Shown one piece after another: positions 55,136 through 62,919 of a DNA stretch of 64,000 nt. A model generated the notes under the pieces. That model did not search any database. It was not told where the DNA came from and was given only the letters and a program-made list of their open reading frames with translations. Origin of the DNA: Pedobacter antarcticus (GTDB lineage Bacteria > Bacteroidota > Bacteroidia > Sphingobacteriales > Sphingobacteriaceae); the NCBI RefSeq assembly GCF_900112985.1, contig NZ_FONS01000002.1, forward strand, positions 485,188 to 549,187, in the 5' to 3' direction. The stretch's first letter is position 1. Each line of letters starts with the position of its first letter. The position numbers and the translations under genes were made by a program.

Positions 55136-56008
55136 ATGAAAGAGTTTGAAAAAGACGAGATCTCCCCGTTATCAAGTCTGGATGTCTGGGAAGATGATGT
55201 ATTAAAAAGATACCCTGAGCCGGGAGTTCCTGCAAAAACGAAGGATGAATTTAGAAATTACGACAGTCCTGAAATTGACTCTGTGCGTGAGTTTTACAGG
55301 TTAAATCACAAGTACCAGACCTATGAGAATGTCCTGGCAAAAAAGGAAAACTTCCTGAAATTCGATAAAAAAGAGTTACCATGGTGGGCAGCGATGGAAT
55401 ATCTAAATACACTGATTGACGATTCCGATCCCGATACCTCTTTAGACCAGCTGCAGCATTTGCTGCAAACAGCAGAAGCGATCCGGGCAGACGGACATCC
55501 GGACTGGTTTGTACTTACCGGTTTTATACATGACTTGGGAAAAGTATTATGCCTGTTTGGAGAGCCGCAGTGGAATGTCGTTGGAGATTCGTTTCCTGTT
55601 GGGTGTAAATTCTCCGATAAAATTGTCTTCCCGGAATTTTTTGATGCCAATCCGGATAGCAAAGACGAACGTTACAATACAAAATACGGTGTATACACAC
55701 ATCAGTGCGGGCTTGACAATATCCATATGTCCTGGGGACATGACGAATATCTCTATCATATTACCAGGCAGCACCTTCCTGAAGAAGCCTTATACATGAT
55801 CCGGTATCATTCTTTTTATTCGCAGCACAGAGAAAAAGCTTATGACCATTTATTAAATTCACATGATCAGAAGATGTTTAAATGGGTCGATAAATTTAAT
55901 CCTTATGACCTCTATTCAAAAAGTCCGAAACCACCCGTAGTAAGTGAATTAAAACCTTATTATGAAGACCTGATAGCAAAATATTTACCAGATAAAGTAG
56001 CCCTCTAA
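55136..56008 (+). CDS. myo-Inositol oxygenase
   Basis: A 290-residue diiron oxygenase that cleaves myo-inositol to D-glucuronate. HD-domain ligands expected in MIOX are visible: the first His with DGHPDWF, HD in TGFIHDLGKVL, the His of SWGHDEYLYH, the His of IRYHSFY and the late Asp in VDKFNPYDLYSK. Substrate-binding segments PQWNVVGDSFPVGC and YGVYTHQCGLDNIHMSWGHD are also present. Length equals animal MIOX. No uronate genes are adjacent. Likely controlled by the divergent LacI regulator. Confidence 0.94.
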   Translation: MKEFEKDEISPLSSLDVWEDDVLKRYPEPGVPAKTKDEFRNYDSPEIDSVREFYRLNHKYQTYENVLAKKENFLKFDKKELPWWAAMEYLNTLIDDSDPDTSLDQLQHLLQTAEAIRADGHPDWFVLTGFIHDLGKVLCLFGEPQWNVVGDSFPVGCKFSDKIVFPEFFDANPDSKDERYNTKYGVYTHQCGLDNIHMSWGHDEYLYHITRQHLPEEALYMIRYHSFYSQHREKAYDHLLNSHDQKMFKWVDKFNPYDLYSKSPKPPVVSELKPYYEDLIAKYLPDKVAL

Positions 56009-56028
56009 ACAAAGCACCCGAAATTAAC

Positions 56029-56067
56029 AAAGAAGCCGCCTCAGCTATAAACTGTTGCGGCTTCTTT
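56029..56067 (+). terminator. Terminator after the inositol oxygenase gene
   Basis: An 11-bp perfect stem (56029-56039 with 56057-56067), A-rich before and T-rich after, between this gene and the convergent GNAT gene. It can work in both directions. Confidence 0.8.
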
Positions 56068-56100
56068 ATTTACCCAGAACTAATTTAAAGGGTCTGCTAG

Positions 56101-56607
56101 TTAAAGCTTAATTTCAAAAATGCTAAGGCTAATGTTTCTGTAATGCTCTGGCAGTTCCGGGCTCCACTCTACATCAGTTACACCCAGAAAAGTAAATCCG
56201 CAGCTGGTATAATATTTATTGAGCCTTTCGTTACCACTCATGGTATCTATCCGGATATAGTCTTTCTGGTGTTGTTTACAATATTCCTTGGCCCATTCTA
56301 CAATCTTCTTCACATAGCCGCCACCCCTGAAAATTGGGTTAGTTGCAATTCTGTGAATATAAATTGCCGGGTCTGCATCTTTCTCTTTCCAGATTGCACG
56401 ATCTTCCTCTTTAATTAGGAACGTACAGGCAATAGTTTCTCCTTCTAAAATAACATAGTGCCGGCCTTCTTCAATTTCCTGAAGGACTCTTTCACGCTCG
56501 AAACCTTTCCAGTTTTTATTGTTTACTGTCTTTTGGTATTGTGTCGCGGCGTCATAAACCGAAAATATTTCATCAATATTTTCAGGTGTGCTTTTTAAAA
56601 TTTCCAT
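56101..56607 (-). CDS. GNAT-family N-acetyltransferase
   Basis: A 168-residue acetyltransferase. The acetyl-CoA binding motif is in IHRIATNPIFRGGGYVKKIVEWA, followed by IRIDTMSGNERLNKYYTSCGFTFLG, the C-terminal part of the fold. The substrate is unknown. ATG at 56607 is used because the longer reading begins with TTG. Confidence 0.87.
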   Translation of the reverse strand: MEILKSTPENIDEIFSVYDAATQYQKTVNNKNWKGFERERVLQEIEEGRHYVILEGETIACTFLIKEEDRAIWKEKDADPAIYIHRIATNPIFRGGGYVKKIVEWAKEYCKQHQKDYIRIDTMSGNERLNKYYTSCGFTFLGVTDVEWSPELPEHYRNISLSIFEIKL

Positions 56608-56690
56608 GTGCAAAAATTGATAACCGGGACGGTAGAATTATATCCCGGCGGCAAAGATAAAAGAACAGCCTGTTCATTTAAACTTTATCT

Positions 56691-56727
56691 TGTCCGGTAG
56701 TGTACGCGGCATGTTCGGTAACGAACA
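56691..56727 (+). promoter_or_regulatory. Two tandem upstream activator sites
   Basis: TGTCCGGTAGTGTACG (56691-56706) and the palindrome TGTTCGGTAACGAACA (56712-56727) follow one pattern (TGTnCGGTAnnGnACn) and are 21 bp apart centre to centre, two helical turns. They lie about 80-110 bp before the predicted sigma-54 start site, the usual place for enhancer binding proteins of the NtrC type. Confidence 0.6.
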
Positions 56728-56778
56728 ATAAATGGGAATTACTGGCCGCACAACCCCGTTAAAGTTAGATTTGCTAAA

Positions 56779-56813
56779 TTGGCATATCATTGGCAAAGCA
56801 GAGTTAAACTCTG
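56779..56813 (+). promoter_or_regulatory. Probable sigma-54 promoter and 5' hairpin of the permease gene
   Basis: TTGGCATATCATTGGCA (56779-56795) has GG (56781-56782) and GC (56793-56794) 12 bp apart, as in -24/-12 sigma-54 promoters, with one mismatch (TGGC for TTGC). CAGAGT-TAA-ACTCTG (56799-56813) is a perfect inverted repeat across the predicted start. An alternative -7 element, TAGATTTG (56766-56773), lies just before and lacks a -33 partner. Confidence 0.55.
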
Positions 56814-56825
56814 TAAATTTTAGGC

Positions 56826-59174
56826 ATGTTTATATTAAATCTCAAATTAGCGTTAAGAAATCTCTGGAATAATAAAGTCTTAACTGCGATTAATATTTTC
56901 GGATTATCTGTAGGGCTGAGTGGTTTTATCCTGATATTGGTTTACGTAAATTTCGAAAACAGCTACGATAACTGGAACCCGGTAGCAGACCAGGTTTACC
57001 GGATTTCTGTGATTGATGAACCAGGTGCAGAGGAATACCCAACCAGTCCGGGAGAGTTGGCTCCGGCTTTAAAAGCAAATCATCCCGAGATCCTCTCTTA
57101 TGCCAGAATCTATATCTGGGATTTAAAACAGAGGCTTGTCGGAGATCCGGGAAATGAACATTATGTAGATCATATTCTTGGGGTAGACAGCAGTTGGTTT
57201 GATCTCTTTCCCTACAAATTCATTTATGGTAATGCAAAAACAGCGTTAGCTTCTGCTGACAACATCGTCCTGAGCAGTAAAACCAGCAAATTGTTTTTTG
57301 GTGATGCCAATCCGGTAGGCAAAACCATTAAAATAGATCAGAAAAAAACCTATCACATCACCGGCGTTTACGAAAATCCGTCGAGCCCTGAACATATGCC
57401 AAATGATGGCTTTGTAAAAGCAGGATCCAAAGGTGAGGGTTGGGGAAACGCTAATTTTTTCAGCTATCTAAAGTTAGCCGAAGGAACAGATATCACTCAG
57501 TTCAGAGAGAAAATCAATCAGACAGCCGCTAAGCTGCCTATTGCAGACATTTCTAACAAAAAGAAAATTCAGCTGCTGGTACAACCAGTTAAAGATATTT
57601 ATTTGAAGGCCAATGCAGTACAGGATATTGCCAGCCGGGGTAATGCGGCAAATCAGAGATTACTGTTATTGGTTTCCGGCCTCCTGCTTTTTATCGCCTG
57701 CATGAATTTTACGAATTTATCCATTGCACAGTCGTCCAGAAGAGCTAAAGAAATTGGTGTAAGGAAAGTGATGGGTGCGCGTAAACGAGAACTTATCATC
57801 CAGTTTTTGACTGAAACTGCCGTGCAATGTGTGCTCGCAATGGGCCTTGCCTGGGCCATCGCAGAAATATGTCTCCCTTTATTAAACAAGATGATGGGTA
57901 CAACACTAGTGTTATATACGCCACTTCTGTTAAAAAAACTGATGTTACAGATCGGGATAGTGATGATCATAGTCACCTTAATTGCCGGAGGATATGCCGC
58001 ATTCTTTCTTTCCGGCTTTAACCCTTCAAGGGTACTTAAAGGAGATTTTACAAGAGGACAAGGTAGTCTATGGTTAAGAAAAGTATTGATAGTTTCTCAG
58101 TTTATAATTGCAGCGGTATTTATTTCTGTCCTGTTTATTATTAACAAGCAGGTGGACTACATGAAAAATAAAGACACTGGTTTTAATAGTGACCAGGTGA
58201 TGGTATTTAAGATCCGAAAGGATGAAACACGCACAAACTTCGAATCATTAAAAGAACGTCTGCTAAAAATAGACGGTGTAGCTAAAGTCGGCCGCGTTAA
58301 TTATTACCCTGGTGTACAGGGAATGCAGGTTATCGGTTCCAGTTACAAAGATACGCAGGTGAATGATCTGAGCGTAATTACTATTGATGCAGACTATTTT
58401 GACGTGATGGGCATGCGAGCTGCTGAAGGCAAACTATTCTCCGGAAGACGCCTTGCAGATTCGTCGGCTGTAGTGGTCAATGAATCAGCAAGAGATAAAT
58501 ACGGTCTCCAGAAAATGGTGGGTGAGCAATGGATTCGTAACTGGCACATTGCTGGAATTGTTAAAAATCATATACAGAAGGGCATGGAGTCTGAGGTAGA
58601 GCCCATGGCTTTTGTGATTGAGACAGAGAATTCAAATTCAGCAGACCACGTTGTAATTAAGGTTGCACCCGGTAACTTCCTGCAGACCATCAAGGAAATA
58701 GAGTCGGTCTGGCAGACAGCAGAACCCTTCCCATTCGAATATGAATGGCTGGACAATAGCTTTCAGCAGGTTTATATCCAGTATATTCACCTGAGCAAGC
58801 TGTTTAACATTTTTACGTATGTGGCACTCTTTGTGGCCGTACTCGGGCTGTTTGCGCTGGCTAGCTTTGTTACTAAACAGAGAACTAAAGAAATAGGGAT
58901 CAGAAAAGTTCTTGGCGCAGATGATTTTCATATCGTTAAGCTCATCAATGGAAACTTCCTGGGGTTAATTCTCATTGCAAATATTATTGCGATTCCGCTC
59001 GCTTTCCTATTGGGAACAACCTGGCTGAAAGGATTTGTATATCGTACAGATATAGACATGATGCCCTTTTTGTATACCATGCTTATTTCCTTATTCATCA
59101 GTGTGCTTACGGTCAGTGCAATGGCATATAAGGCTGCAAAGACTATAGTTGTTAAAGCACTTAAATATGAATAG
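56826..59174 (+). CDS. MacB/FtsX-like ABC transporter permease
   Basis: A 782-residue inner-membrane protein with two copies of the FtsX/MacB layout: a helix near residue 20, a large periplasmic MacB_PCD domain (about 45-250), three helices (280-420), then a second set (helix at about 420, periplasmic domain 450-640, three helices to the end). KEIGVRKVMGA and KEIGIRKVLGA are the coupling motifs in the two halves. No ATPase gene is adjacent, which is common for this Bacteroidota family. Expression probably depends on sigma-54. Confidence 0.93.
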   Translation: MFILNLKLALRNLWNNKVLTAINIFGLSVGLSGFILILVYVNFENSYDNWNPVADQVYRISVIDEPGAEEYPTSPGELAPALKANHPEILSYARIYIWDLKQRLVGDPGNEHYVDHILGVDSSWFDLFPYKFIYGNAKTALASADNIVLSSKTSKLFFGDANPVGKTIKIDQKKTYHITGVYENPSSPEHMPNDGFVKAGSKGEGWGNANFFSYLKLAEGTDITQFREKINQTAAKLPIADISNKKKIQLLVQPVKDIYLKANAVQDIASRGNAANQRLLLLVSGLLLFIACMNFTNLSIAQSSRRAKEIGVRKVMGARKRELIIQFLTETAVQCVLAMGLAWAIAEICLPLLNKMMGTTLVLYTPLLLKKLMLQIGIVMIIVTLIAGGYAAFFLSGFNPSRVLKGDFTRGQGSLWLRKVLIVSQFIIAAVFISVLFIINKQVDYMKNKDTGFNSDQVMVFKIRKDETRTNFESLKERLLKIDGVAKVGRVNYYPGVQGMQVIGSSYKDTQVNDLSVITIDADYFDVMGMRAAEGKLFSGRRLADSSAVVVNESARDKYGLQKMVGEQWIRNWHIAGIVKNHIQKGMESEVEPMAFVIETENSNSADHVVIKVAPGNFLQTIKEIESVWQTAEPFPFEYEWLDNSFQQVYIQYIHLSKLFNIFTYVALFVAVLGLFALASFVTKQRTKEIGIRKVLGADDFHIVKLINGNFLGLILIANIIAIPLAFLLGTTWLKGFVYRTDIDMMPFLYTMLISLFISVLTVSAMAYKAAKTIVVKALKYE

Positions 59175-59201
59175 CCGATCCAGTCTGCCAGGATATTTTC
59201 G

Positions 59202-59690
59202 TTAGGAAGACGTATTCTGCTGCTTCAATTGCATTGCCCGCTGCAGGAAGCTTTGATTTTTTAAGGTATCCTCAGCCTGCTGGATAGCCTGCAGGAGGTT
59301 ATGCTCATTGTCGGCTATTTCCTGCAGTACAGTGATCATCAGGGCCCAGACTGGTTGCATACGGATAATAAGTTCTTTTCCTTTAGCCGTCAGCAATAAT
59401 AAACGTTTCCTTTCATCGATTTTGTCCTTTTTAGACCGGATGAGTTTCTGTTTCTCCAGTTCTTTTAGCAGGCTAATGGTAGAAGGGTGTGTGTAACCGA
59501 TTTCGTTTGCTATTTCAACGACGCTTAAAATTTCCTTGTGGTGCAGGGTTAACATGACCGGGAACCATTTAGGTTCAAAGTCAATATCAAAGCTTTTATA
59601 AAGTAAAGCTCCGTCCTTTCTGAGTTGCTCACTCAGACGCTGTAATCTTGTAGAAATTGCAAGTATGCCAGATTCGTCTATGATATTCAT
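59202..59690 (-). CDS. MarR-family transcriptional regulator
   Basis: A 162-residue winged-helix regulator: SVVEIANEIGYTHPSTISLLKELEKQKLIRSKKDKIDERKRLLLLTAKG is the DNA-binding core. The ATG at 59690 gives the expected start (MNIIDESG). It is 4 bp downstream of a GNAT gene on the same strand. MarR-GNAT pairs are common in Bacteroidota, and the palindrome at 60207-60216 may be its operator. Confidence 0.9.
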   Translation of the reverse strand: MNIIDESGILAISTRLQRLSEQLRKDGALLYKSFDIDFEPKWFPVMLTLHHKEILSVVEIANEIGYTHPSTISLLKELEKQKLIRSKKDKIDERKRLLLLTAKGKELIIRMQPVWALMITVLQEIADNEHNLLQAIQQAEDTLKNQSFLQRAMQLKQQNTSS

Positions 59691-59694
59691 CCTT

Positions 59695-60183
59695 TTAATC
59701 CAGGGGTAAATTACAAAATACATTATCTGCACTCATTAAAGGAAAAGTCTCTGGAAGCGACTCCTTCGCTATGCGGATAAATCCATTTTTTTCATAAAAT
59801 CGCAGCGCTGCGGCCAATATTGTAATCGTACCGAGGTAAAGATTGTTCAACCCTTTTTCACGGCTGCTGTCTATTAATGTGTCTAGCAGGAGCTGAGCAA
59901 TTCCGAATTCCTTACCGCGAAACTCCTTTTTAACAAACATTTTCCTGATGGCACCCGCTTGCGCATCAAATTTAATCAATGCAATTGTACCAACCAGCTC
60001 ACCGTCCGCAAAAGCTCCCCAGAAACATCCACCATCCTTATAATAGAAATTTTTAATCTCCAGCAGGTCGGGCTGATCGGCCAGCGTTATGGCAACATTA
60101 AATTCTTTTTGCTGAATACTTAAAATCAGATCAATCACTTGTTCTGCATATTCATTTTCTATGGGTGAAATCTCAATTTTCAT
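59695..60183 (-). CDS. GNAT-family N-acetyltransferase
   Basis: A 162-residue acetyltransferase: GTIALIKFDAQAGAIRKMFVKKEFRGKEFGIAQLLL contains the acetyl-CoA pyrophosphate loop, and ALRFYEKNGFIRI the last conserved strand-helix. Cytoplasmic, substrate unknown. First gene of a two-gene unit with marR. Confidence 0.88.
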   Translation of the reverse strand: MKIEISPIENEYAEQVIDLILSIQQKEFNVAITLADQPDLLEIKNFYYKDGGCFWGAFADGELVGTIALIKFDAQAGAIRKMFVKKEFRGKEFGIAQLLLDTLIDSSREKGLNNLYLGTITILAAALRFYEKNGFIRIAKESLPETFPLMSADNVFCNLPLD

Positions 60184-60206
60184 TTGTTTTTACTTTATAA
60201 TATAAA

Positions 60207-60238
60207 ACTACGTAGTCAAATACATATATCCAAATATA
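60207..60238 (-). promoter_or_regulatory. Putative promoter and MarR operator of the GNAT-marR unit
   Basis: A minus-strand TATATTTG (60231-60238) fits the -7 consensus. Just downstream, in the predicted early transcript, lies the perfect 10-bp palindrome ACTACGTAGT (60207-60216), a plausible autoregulatory site for MarR. Confidence 0.4.
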
Positions 60239-60299
60239 TGGTGTCATATCGAAAAAATAAAACCAGAACTGCGTTATAGGAATGGAAATTATAAAAGCA

Positions 60300-60307
60300 T
60301 AAATTTG
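60300..60307 (+). promoter_or_regulatory. Putative -7 element (TAAATTTG) of the DUF4271-hemD unit
   Basis: Fits TAnnTTTG, about 27 nt leader before the ATG at 60340. No -33 TTG at usual spacing. Confidence 0.35.
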
Positions 60308-60339
60308 CAACAAACCATAATTCCGTTAAATTTAACCTG

Positions 60340-61329
60340 ATGCTGAAATCCTTTCTGGTAACTTTTTTGTTGTGTCTGATCATTGGTCAGCCTCTGCTAT
60401 TTGCACAGGAAGATGTAAGGTTAACAGATTCTGTCCCTGTCAGGCCACAATACCGACGGGCAGTTAATCAGGATCCTGCCTTCCTGGCACGCCAGCGTTT
60501 TGTAACGGATTCCATTATGACCCACACCTGGCTCGTTCCCGATTCTTTAATAAACCGGTCCATTATCATTGATAGTATTATAAAGGCAAATGTTTTCGAA
60601 AAACTAGACCTTGATGCCTGGTTTAAAAAGTACGGCCACCTTAAAAAAAAGGAGAACCGTTTGCGGACAGGAGAGCCGCAGCCGAAAGGGCAGGGCTGGG
60701 TAATTGCAGTTATAGTTGTCTTGCTTGCTTTTTTTGGAATACTTAGAATTTCTTTCCCAAAACAGCTCCAGAGTATCATACAGGCCTTTTATAGCAATAG
60801 AGGGTTAAATAATCTCAATAAAGAAGACAATGTTTTCAGCTCCTGGTCATTCCTTTTTTACTTTATACAGTTCGGCTTTACCATTGGCATGTTCTTCTAT
60901 CTGGTAGCTCAGTACTATCAGTTGGCCTACGTAAATCAGGGGTTCCGTTTCTTCATTAGCGTGTCTGTTCTTGTAATGGTTTTTTACGCACTAAAAATCC
61001 TGTTTCTGCGTATCCTGGGCCACCTGTTTAATGTTCAGAAGGCCGTACATGAGTATGTTTCTATATTATATTTAAGTTATTTTAATATCTCATTATTGTT
61101 TATTCCGCTTGTAGTGGCTTTTGGTCTTTCACCCCTCCAATACGGTATATATTATATTGTTTTGGCTTTTGTAATAACCATACTAATCTTTACGTTTCAA
61201 TTGATCAGAGCTGGTGTTAATATATTATCTCACTATCGGTTTCCTAAGTTCTATTTATTTGTGTACTTTTGTGCCCTCGAAATATGTCCTATTTTGATAT
61301 TAATCAAGGCAATAGGTTTTGAGCTGTAA
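60340..61329 (+). CDS. DUF4271-family membrane protein
   Basis: A 329-residue protein with a signal peptide (ending LLFAQ), an exported N-terminal part of about 90 residues and seven hydrophobic helices from about residue 125. It matches the Bacteroidota DUF4271 family, function unknown. It is 9 bp upstream of hemD, an arrangement that recurs in related genomes as far as I recall. Confidence 0.87.
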   Translation: MLKSFLVTFLLCLIIGQPLLFAQEDVRLTDSVPVRPQYRRAVNQDPAFLARQRFVTDSIMTHTWLVPDSLINRSIIIDSIIKANVFEKLDLDAWFKKYGHLKKKENRLRTGEPQPKGQGWVIAVIVVLLAFFGILRISFPKQLQSIIQAFYSNRGLNNLNKEDNVFSSWSFLFYFIQFGFTIGMFFYLVAQYYQLAYVNQGFRFFISVSVLVMVFYALKILFLRILGHLFNVQKAVHEYVSILYLSYFNISLLFIPLVVAFGLSPLQYGIYYIVLAFVITILIFTFQLIRAGVNILSHYRFPKFYLFVYFCALEICPILILIKAIGFEL

Positions 61330-61338
61330 CTAGGTAAA

Positions 61339-62109
61339 ATGCAAGAAAAAACAGAAGATAGGTTGCGTAAAGTAAAAAGTATACTGATAACTTTGCCAAA
61401 ACCCGAAACAGAGAAATCCCCCTATTTTGAGTTAGCAAAGAAGTATAACTTAAAAGTTGATTTCCGGTCCTTTATCCATGTAGAGGGGGTACCCGCCAGG
61501 GATTTCAGAAAAGATAAAATCGCATTAGGTGATTATACTGCTGTTGTATTTACAAGCAGAAATGCAGTAGATCATTTTTTCAGAATTTGTGAAGAAATGC
61601 GCTACGAAGTTCCTGCTGATCTTAAATACTTTTGTAGTTCAGAATCTACAGCATTATATCTTCAGAAATACATTCAGTACCGTAAAAGGAAGATTTTCTT
61701 CGGAAAACAGACTGCTGTAGACCTCGCAGAGGTCCTCAAAAAGCATGCATCTGAGAAATTCCTGTATCCCTGCTCTGATGTAGCAACGGAAGACACCATG
61801 AATTTCCTGGTCAAAAACGGGTATGACCTGACACCAGCAGTATTGTTTAAAACTGTCGTCAGTGATTTATCTGATCTGGCCGATGTGACATACGATGTGA
61901 TAGGTTTCTTTAGTCCGTCAAGCATCCAGTCGCTTTACATCAATTTTCCGGAGTTTCAGCAGAACTTTACAAGGATTGCTGCCTTCGGTGTAAATACACA
62001 TAAAGCGGTAACAGACAGTAATCTTATCGTGGACATCGCTGCTCCATCACCGGAATCTCCTTCGATGATTATGGCGATTGAAAACTATATCAAAAAGTCT
62101 AATAAATAG
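61339..62109 (+). CDS. hemD: Uroporphyrinogen-III synthase
   Basis: A 256-residue two-domain enzyme that cyclises hydroxymethylbilane to uroporphyrinogen III in heme synthesis. SILITLPKPETEKSPYFELAKKY begins domain 1, YTAVVFTSRNAVDHFF ends its first fold, and FLYPCSDVATEDTMNFL and VIGFFSPSSIQSL belong to domain 2. The sequence is diverged, as is usual for HemD. It ends with a hairpin terminator. Confidence 0.88.
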   Translation: MQEKTEDRLRKVKSILITLPKPETEKSPYFELAKKYNLKVDFRSFIHVEGVPARDFRKDKIALGDYTAVVFTSRNAVDHFFRICEEMRYEVPADLKYFCSSESTALYLQKYIQYRKRKIFFGKQTAVDLAEVLKKHASEKFLYPCSDVATEDTMNFLVKNGYDLTPAVLFKTVVSDLSDLADVTYDVIGFFSPSSIQSLYINFPEFQQNFTRIAAFGVNTHKAVTDSNLIVDIAAPSPESPSMIMAIENYIKKSNK

Positions 62110-62162
62110 ATTCCGCATCAGGGATTGACAATTGAAGGGAGTTAATTCCCGAAAATATATTG

Positions 62163-62201
62163 AAAACCAGATTCTTGCATTTGCAGGAACTGGTTTTTTT
62201 T
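62163..62201 (+). terminator. Terminator of hemD
   Basis: AAAACCAG (62163-62170) pairs with CTGGTTTT (62190-62197); an inner TTCTTGCA/TGCAGGAA extends the stem with one bulge and one wobble. A T-run follows to 62201. Confidence 0.82.
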
Positions 62202-62204
62202 GTT

Positions 62205-62315
62205 GGTGGCAGTTTAAAAAGTTCGAAATTTGCGCCGCAAAGGCCGGCACCTGATTCGTAGAATCAGCTGATGCCTTTACGCGCAAAATTTCGAACTTTT
62301 TAAACGTTTGACACC
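62205..62315. repeat. 111-bp imperfect palindrome
   Basis: The 24-25-base arms 62212-62235 and 62281-62305 match except for one extra A. Inside, CTGATTC/GAATCAG and AAAGGC/GCCTTT also pair, and outside GGTGGCA/TGACACC extends the fold. No U-run follows. The form suggests a mobile palindromic unit (MITE-like) or a cruciform site. Copy number cannot be judged from one window. Confidence 0.8.
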
Positions 62316-62353
62316 ATCGGGGGCGTTGTCCGGTATGGGGGTGATTGGTCGAT

Positions 62354-62413
62354 TTGTTTGTTGACGAATTGTTTGTTGACGAATTGCGGGAATGGGTAAC
62401 GAATTGTTTGTTT
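62354..62413. repeat. Short tandem repeats
   Basis: TTGTTTGTTGACGAA occurs twice head to tail (62354-62368 and 62369-62383), and a third partial copy (CGAATTGTTTGTT) ends near 62413. Too few and too close to be a CRISPR array; probably replication slippage or binding sites. Confidence 0.75.
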
Positions 62414-62426
62414 GGCGGCTAGATTA

Positions 62427-62585
62427 TTATAAAATAAGGTATGCTATTATGCACCATATTCCAATGAAGGTAAGACCAGTATACAATTCCCAAATATGTT
62501 TTTTTAAATCTTTAGTAATTAGTAATCTATAGAGTATGTAAAGTGCGAAGATTATTATTAGCAGCGGAAGCATTAAAATTCTCAT
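62427..62585 (-). CDS. 52-residue membrane protein, unknown
   Basis: ATG at 62585 to TAA at 62427 encodes a protein beginning MRILMLPLLIIIFALYILYR and ending GLTFIGIWCIIAYLIL. It has two hydrophobic helices joined by a short basic loop (LITKDLKKHIWELY), an inside-loop hairpin. Coding-type composition and a clean start support it, but there is no homology evidence. It resembles small two-helix immunity-type proteins; no toxin gene is adjacent. Confidence 0.5.
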   Translation of the reverse strand: MRILMLPLLIIIFALYILYRLLITKDLKKHIWELYTGLTFIGIWCIIAYLIL

Positions 62586-62712
62586 AACAGTAAATTTTTT
62601 CAGTATTTATGGGTTATAAGTAATATATAAAATTTAGAAGTTAATCGTCCTATCTATTTTCGATAATGATACTTTATAATCCATCTTTAATCTGCTTCAG
62701 TAAGTATTATAA

Positions 62713-62919
62713 CTATACGGTTTTAAGTAGTATTAGGCCAGTCTTTATGTTGCCAATTAGAAACTTCTCAATTGCCTCAAAATCTACTGACATCCTATGA
62801 CCAAGGTGCAAACTTAGTGCTGTGCCACCTACAAGGCGCATTTCGGAGAGTTCCTCTGCCGCCATAAGTTTTAACAGGCTATTTTTGAGTAGGTCATCGA
62901 CTGTATTCCACTTTAGCAT
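62713..62919 (-). pseudogene. Truncated AbiEii-type nucleotidyltransferase toxin
   Basis: 68 residues match only the N-terminus of AbiEii/AbiGii toxins: LKLMAAEELSEMRLVGGTALSLHLGHRMSVDF, including the GGTAL and GHRxSxD nucleotidyltransferase motifs. Full proteins have about 200-300 residues; here the reading stops after FLIGNIKTGLILLKTV, so most of the catalytic domain is gone. It starts on the base right after the stop codon of the antitoxin gene. A remnant of a type IV-like toxin-antitoxin pair. Confidence 0.75.

Larger units (their letters stand above)
62110..62426. other. 317-bp intergenic region: terminator, large palindrome and short repeats
   Basis: No gene is supported here. In order it holds the hemD terminator (62163-62201), a 111-bp imperfect palindrome (62205-62315), a G/C-rich stretch, and tandem 15-bp repeats (62354-62383) with a third partial copy (62401-62413). 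It marks the change from core to accessory sequence. Confidence 0.8.

Noticed and set aside
62354..62413. Possible CRISPR-like short repeats
   Set aside because: Only two full 15-bp units, directly adjacent and without spacers; no cas genes nearby.
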